DNA of 64,000 nucleotides from Candidatus Phyllobacterium onerii (GTDB taxonomy: Bacteria; Pseudomonadota; Alphaproteobacteria; Rhizobiales; Rhizobiaceae). The stretch lies in NCBI RefSeq assembly GCF_028331445.1, contig NZ_JAQMHX010000005.1, forward strand, positions 372,001 to 436,000. The letters run 5' to 3'. This document shows positions 60,197 to 64,000 of the stretch, piece by piece. Positions within the stretch are counted from its first letter, which is position 1; every line of letters begins with the position of its first letter. The position numbers and the translations under genes are program-made. The notes beneath the pieces are model-generated. The model was not told the origin of the DNA and did not search any database. It was given only the letters and a program-made list of their open reading frames with translations.

Positions 60197-62265
60197 CTTT
60201 TCCGTCCTGGCGGGAGTGGGTATTTTCGGCCAAAGCTTTTCTCGCATCAATGATGGCCCTCTATATCGCGCTGTGGTTCGATTTGCCTCGACCATACTGG
60301 GCCATGGCGGCTGTTTACGTGGTTGCAAATCCGCTTGCAGGCGCGACGAGTTCCAAAGGTCTTTATCGCGCACTTGGCACGATTATCGGGGCGAGCGCCG
60401 CGGTGTTTTTTGTGCCGCTCTTTGTTAATGCTCCAGAACTCTTATCGCTTGTCGTCGCGTTGTGGACCGGTTGTCTACTGTACATATCCATGCTCGACCG
60501 AACGCCGCGCAGTTATGTTTTCATGCTGGCAGGTTATTCACTACCGCTCATTGCGCTTCCAACAGTAATGACGCCGGAATTGATCTTCGATACAGCGCTT
60601 GCGCGAACTGAGGAGATCATTATCGGCATTACCTGCGCGACTGTCGTGGGCTTGCTTGTATTTCCCAGCAGCGTTGGAACACTTCTCGGCGCCAGAATTT
60701 CTGCATGGCTCGATGATGCCGCGGACTGGGCGGACGAGATATTGCGCGGGGAGGGTGCTGTTCCGGCTACGCCAGCACGACGTCAGAAGTTGGCATCGGA
60801 TATAGCCGGACTTGATCTCGTTATTAGCCAGCTGACCTATGATGCGGGCACCCGCGACGTTGCCCGGCATGCGAAAGAACTGCGTGGACGCCTCATGATG
60901 CTTCTGCCTCTGCTTTCGTCGTTGGCGGACAGGCTCCATGCCCTTAAGGCTGATGGCCGGCAATTGACTCCGGAACTCGGCGCGCTTCTTTGCGAGGTCG
61001 CCGGTTGGTTGACATCCGGAACATCAGCGTCAGAGAAAAGTCCGGATCATTTTGCGGCACAGATCAAACGGCTGGAATCGTCCGATGAGTCTGCGGAGTG
61101 GGGAAGGCTGATACTTTCGAGTGCACTTGCCCGATTGTTGGAAATTGTTAACCTCTGGCACGATTGCCTGACCCTTCGTGAAGAAATAGCCAAGGGTCAG
61201 TATTCCGGACGGTGGCGCCCAGCCTTCCGCCATCGCCAGGTCGTTGGACGTAACCGCTACTACGACTACGCCATGATGTTCTTTTCGTCGGGTTCCGTCG
61301 TCGCAGCAACCCTTGTTGCTGGTCTGATCTGGATACAGATTGGATGGCAGAGCGGAGCAAGCTTCGTGATGATGACGGCTGTTGCCTGTTCATTCTTTGC
61401 TGCCATGGACAGGCCGGCACCTTTCATATCAGCAATGTTCATGTGGTGCGGTGTCAGTCTCGTGGCATCCTTCGTCTATCTGTTTGCGATCCTTCCGGCG
61501 ATCAGTGGTTACGAAATGCTTGTGCTGGTCTTTGCACCAGCATTCCTCTTCATCGGGACGCTGATCCCGCGACCACATTTCAATATGCTCGCAATGCTCC
61601 TCACGGTGAACACCGCTTCCTTCGTCGCAATGCAGAACCGCCTCAGCGCTGATTTTATTACATTTGCCAGTGAAGGGATTGCTGCGATGGCCGGCATCGG
61701 TTTCGCTCTGGTCTGGACGCAACTTGCAAGGCCGTTTGGTGCCGAGATTGCTGCCCGTCGCCTGGTCCGTGCTGGCTGGTCTGATCTCGCTGAAACTGCC
61801 GCCGGATTGAAGCGAAGCGACTATGAAAAGCTCTCTGGGCGAATGCTGGACCGGATGGGGCAGCTCATACCAAGGTTGGCATCCCTGGACGATCGCTACC
61901 TGTCGGATATCGATGGCTTTGCAGAAGTGCGCATGGGCTTCAACATCCTCGCAATCCAGCGGGAGCGTAAACATTTGACCGGGGAGGAACAATCCCAAGT
62001 GAACGCAGTCCTTTCAGGGATTGCCGAGTTGTTCCGGCAGCGCGTGGCACGACGTGAGGCAGTGAGGCCGAGTGCAAAGTTGCAGGAGCAATTGGATAGC
62101 GCTCTCGTGTTCTCCAGCTTTCAAGAGAATGTTCGTGGACGCAAGGTATTGGACGCGCTCGTCGGCCTACGACGGGCATTATTTCCCTATGCGGCTGCGC
62201 CGTCCGCTCCTCCAGGCGCCGATATGAGACCATCCGCACGAGAAATGCTGATGGCCGCGGAGTAA
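60193..62265 (+). CDS. FUSC-family efflux permease (AaeB-like)
   Basis: 690 residues. Two blocks of transmembrane helices (about 15-165 and 355-510) are separated by and followed by soluble regions, the FUSC pattern. AaeB of E. coli exports aromatic carboxylic acids such as p-hydroxybenzoate. It starts with GTG overlapping the MarR stop (GTGA). It needs the adjacent membrane-fusion protein. Confidence 0.9.
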   Translation: MTFPSWREWVFSAKAFLASMMALYIALWFDLPRPYWAMAAVYVVANPLAGATSSKGLYRALGTIIGASAAVFFVPLFVNAPELLSLVVALWTGCLLYISMLDRTPRSYVFMLAGYSLPLIALPTVMTPELIFDTALARTEEIIIGITCATVVGLLVFPSSVGTLLGARISAWLDDAADWADEILRGEGAVPATPARRQKLASDIAGLDLVISQLTYDAGTRDVARHAKELRGRLMMLLPLLSSLADRLHALKADGRQLTPELGALLCEVAGWLTSGTSASEKSPDHFAAQIKRLESSDESAEWGRLILSSALARLLEIVNLWHDCLTLREEIAKGQYSGRWRPAFRHRQVVGRNRYYDYAMMFFSSGSVVAATLVAGLIWIQIGWQSGASFVMMTAVACSFFAAMDRPAPFISAMFMWCGVSLVASFVYLFAILPAISGYEMLVLVFAPAFLFIGTLIPRPHFNMLAMLLTVNTASFVAMQNRLSADFITFASEGIAAMAGIGFALVWTQLARPFGAEIAARRLVRAGWSDLAETAAGLKRSDYEKLSGRMLDRMGQLIPRLASLDDRYLSDIDGFAEVRMGFNILAIQRERKHLTGEEQSQVNAVLSGIAELFRQRVARREAVRPSAKLQEQLDSALVFSSFQENVRGRKVLDALVGLRRALFPYAAAPSAPPGADMRPSAREMLMAAE

Positions 62266-62272
62266 AAACAGA

Positions 62273-62482
62273 ATGTTAGCTGAGCTTGATATCTATGGCG
62301 TTTACGTACCCGGACTTCTCGGATTGATGCTTGTTACGCTTCTGTTCAACGTGGTTTTGCGCCGGGCGCTTTCATGGATCGGCCTTTATGCAATCGTCTG
62401 GCATCGGGGGTTGTTCGATGTTGCACTTTACGTCGTCACACTCGGCGCCATCACTTTCCTGACCCAACGGTTATTGTCATGA
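62273..62482 (+). CDS. DUF1656 small membrane protein (AaeX-like)
   Basis: 69 residues with two transmembrane helices (VPGLLGLMLVTLLFNVVL and LFDVALYVVTLGAITFL). DUF1656 genes accompany FUSC and HlyD partners in many efflux loci. It lies 7 bp after the FUSC gene and overlaps the next by 4 bp. Confidence 0.9.
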   Translation: MLAELDIYGVYVPGLLGLMLVTLLFNVVLRRALSWIGLYAIVWHRGLFDVALYVVTLGAITFLTQRLLS

Positions 62483-63342
62483 ATCAAAATTTGAAAACTG
62501 CAGGGCGCGTGCTCGTCACCCTGTCCTTGGTTGTTTGCGCCCTGTTCGTCGGCCGCGAGCTTTGGAATCATTATATGAATGACCCTTGGACGCGTGACGC
62601 GCGTGTCCGCGCCGACATTGTTGCGGTTGCACCAGACGTATCAGGGCTGGTGAGTGAAGTGCTTGTTAAAGACAATGACATCGTCAAGAAAGGCGACGTG
62701 TTGTTCAAGGTAGACGAGAAGCGTTTCCAGATTGCCGAAGAGCAGGCAGAAGCTGCAGTTGCAGGGGCCAAGGCGACGTTGGACCAAGCGACGCGTGACC
62801 GCAAGCGTCGCGAACAACTCGGCGGGGTGATATCGCAGCAACAGAAGGAAGAAGCCCAGGCCGCTGAAGCGCAAGCTCAAGCGAGTTTTCTCCAAGCGTC
62901 AGCTAATCTCGATCTTGCCCGCCTCAACAGGGAACGGTCGCAGGTGAGGGCGCCCGTCAACGGCACCATCAGCAATCTTTCCCTTCGCCCGGGCAATTAT
63001 GTCACGACAGGAAGTGCCGAAATCGCGCTCGTCGATACGGATTCACTCCGCGTGGAGGGCTATTTCGAAGAAACGAAGCTCTCGCGCATTCACATTGGCG
63101 ATCCGGTGAGGGTCAAACTGATGGGACGGCCTGGTACCATCGAAGGTCATGTCGATAGCATCGCGGCAGGGATCGAAGATCGCGAACGAACGGCAGGTTC
63201 CGGCCTTCTTGCCAACATCAATCCAACTTTCACATGGGTTCGTCTCGCTCAGCGTATTCCGGTCAGGATAGCGCTCAACGACCTACCTGAAAACACTCAA
63301 TTGGTGGCAGGTATGACTGCGACCGTTGCGGTAACACCTTGA
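62479..63342 (+). CDS. HlyD/AaeA-type membrane fusion protein
   Basis: 287 residues. An N-terminal signal anchor is followed by a barrel-sandwich lipoyl-like half (VAPDVSGLVSEVLVKDND), a short alpha-helical hairpin (about 90-150), the second half RAPVNGTISNLSL and a beta-barrel domain. It links the FUSC permease to an outer-membrane factor not encoded here. Starts within the DUF1656 stop (ATGA). Confidence 0.93.
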   Translation: MNQNLKTAGRVLVTLSLVVCALFVGRELWNHYMNDPWTRDARVRADIVAVAPDVSGLVSEVLVKDNDIVKKGDVLFKVDEKRFQIAEEQAEAAVAGAKATLDQATRDRKRREQLGGVISQQQKEEAQAAEAQAQASFLQASANLDLARLNRERSQVRAPVNGTISNLSLRPGNYVTTGSAEIALVDTDSLRVEGYFEETKLSRIHIGDPVRVKLMGRPGTIEGHVDSIAAGIEDRERTAGSGLLANINPTFTWVRLAQRIPVRIALNDLPENTQLVAGMTATVAVTP

Positions 63343-63360
63343 CTTGGACTTGGAGAGGAA

Positions 63361-63561
63361 ATGACGATGGAAAAACGCTCACGACCTGTGCTCTGGCTTC
63401 TGCTCATTCCGTATATCGGATTGCTTTGGGTGCCATTCTATAATTTCCACGACCCGGAGCTTTTCGGATTTCCGTTTTTCTATTGGTACCAGCTTGCCTG
63501 GGTGCCGATCACCGCATTTTTGACCTGGATTGCGTACCGGAGCACGCGCCATGACGACTAA
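63361..63561 (+). CDS. DUF3311 small membrane protein
   Basis: 66 residues with two hydrophobic helices (about 10-25 and 39-58). DUF3311 proteins are small partners encoded before sodium:solute symporters. Its end overlaps the start of the symporter by 11 bp. The ATG at 63361 is 18 bp after the HlyD stop, so cotranscription with the efflux genes is possible. Confidence 0.85.
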   Translation: MTMEKRSRPVLWLLLIPYIGLLWVPFYNFHDPELFGFPFFYWYQLAWVPITAFLTWIAYRSTRHDD

Positions 63562-64000
63562 TATTGATCCTGTCGCGCTGTCCGTATTCATTTTCTTCTT
63601 CGCCCTCGTCACAGTCCTCGGTTTTGTTGCGTCGCGCTGGCGCGCTCCGAAAAACATGGGACATCTGGACGAATGGGGGCTAGGGGGCCGCAACTTCGGA
63701 ACCTGGATCACCTGGTTCCTCGTTGGCGGTGACTTCTACACGGCTTACACCGTTATCGCCGTTCCGGCGCTTGTCTACGCAGTCGGTGCCTATGGCTTCT
63801 TTGCGTTACCCTACACAATCATCGTCTATCCATTCGTATTCATGGTGATGCCCATCCTTTGGAAGCGCGCCAAGGACAACGGTTATGTTACTGCCGGTGA
63901 TGTGGTTTACGGGCAATATGGATCACGTGCCCTGGAACTGGCCGTTGCTCTTACCGGTGTCATAGCCACGATGCCTTATATCGCCCTGCAGCTTGTCGGC
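63551..64000 (+). CDS. Sodium:solute symporter, MctP-like (partial, runs off right edge)
   Basis: The first 150 codons of a sodium:solute symporter family transporter. It begins MTTNIDPVALSVFIFFF, then shows EWGLGGRNFGTWITWFLVG and TAYTVIAVPALVYAVGAYG. This resembles MctP, the monocarboxylate (lactate, pyruvate, alanine) permease of rhizobia. A DUF3311 gene is normally found just upstream, as here. The C-terminus is outside the window. Confidence 0.88.
   Translation, partial: MTTNIDPVALSVFIFFFALVTVLGFVASRWRAPKNMGHLDEWGLGGRNFGTWITWFLVGGDFYTAYTVIAVPALVYAVGAYGFFALPYTIIVYPFVFMVMPILWKRAKDNGYVTAGDVVYGQYGSRALELAVALTGVIATMPYIALQLVG

Overview
The window is a piece of an alphaproteobacterial chromosome, most likely from the Hyphomicrobiales and close to Phyllobacterium, Brucella/Ochrobactrum or Mesorhizobium. 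Gene content and order are the basis for this: gltX, comEC, lexA; trpD-trpC-moaC-moeA; eno-ftsB-pdhA-pdhB-pdhC-lpdA-lipA; ispDF-dusB-ntrB-ntrC-ntrY-ntrX; hfq-hflX-mazG. An alphaproteobacterial LexA box, an E1-beta subunit with its own lipoyl domain and a fused IspDF point the same way. I saw no rRNA, tRNA, CRISPR array, transposase or integrase. Genus assignment is inference.

Layout. 0-5 kb: gltX, divergent comEC, and lexA convergent with comEC. 5-12.4 kb: a complete trehalose/disaccharide uptake locus (thuR, thuEFGKAB) with two palindromic operators in the thuR-thuE gap; it sits between lexA and moeA. 12.4-17.8 kb (minus strand): moeA, moaC, trpC, trpD and a PpiD-like chaperone. 18-25.6 kb (plus): tpiA, secG, an L,D-transpeptidase, pyrG, a VOC protein, kdsA, a PRC-barrel protein and eno. 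25.8-34.5 kb: ftsB, the pyruvate dehydrogenase genes with a GDSL esterase inside the cluster, lpdA, two small membrane proteins, lipA, a Coq10/RatA-type START protein and a small membrane protein. 34.6-36.3 kb (minus): cinA and ispDF. 36.4-47.3 kb: dusB-ntrB-ntrC and ntrY-ntrX, the two nitrogen two-component systems, separated by a YfbU-like gene, DUF1993, a diguanylate cyclase and an aldo/keto reductase. 47.4-52 kb: an MBL-fold hydrolase, a beta-propeller lactonase, a D-amino-acid transaminase, hfq and hflX. 56-64 kb: mazG, a small secreted protein, sixA, a CYTH-CHAD protein, a MarR-FUSC-DUF1656-HlyD efflux operon, and a DUF3311 gene with the start of a monocarboxylate/sodium:solute symporter.

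The most unusual part is 51.9-56.2 kb, between the 3' ends of hflX and mazG. Two tandem paralogous lipoproteins lie there. I read them as highly diverged members of the nitrilase (carbon-nitrogen hydrolase) fold, because Glu, Lys and Cys motifs occur in the right order. The first carries three 28-residue tandem repeats in a Pro/Gln-rich linker. The second has lost about 43 codons and is frameshifted just after its active-site Cys. Both have the same 80-bp leader with an inverted repeat. The segment is bracketed by a 47-bp direct repeat (26 bp identical) that is a copy of the 3' end of mazG. This looks like a mobile or recombined accessory cassette inserted at the end of mazG, with no recognisable recombinase.
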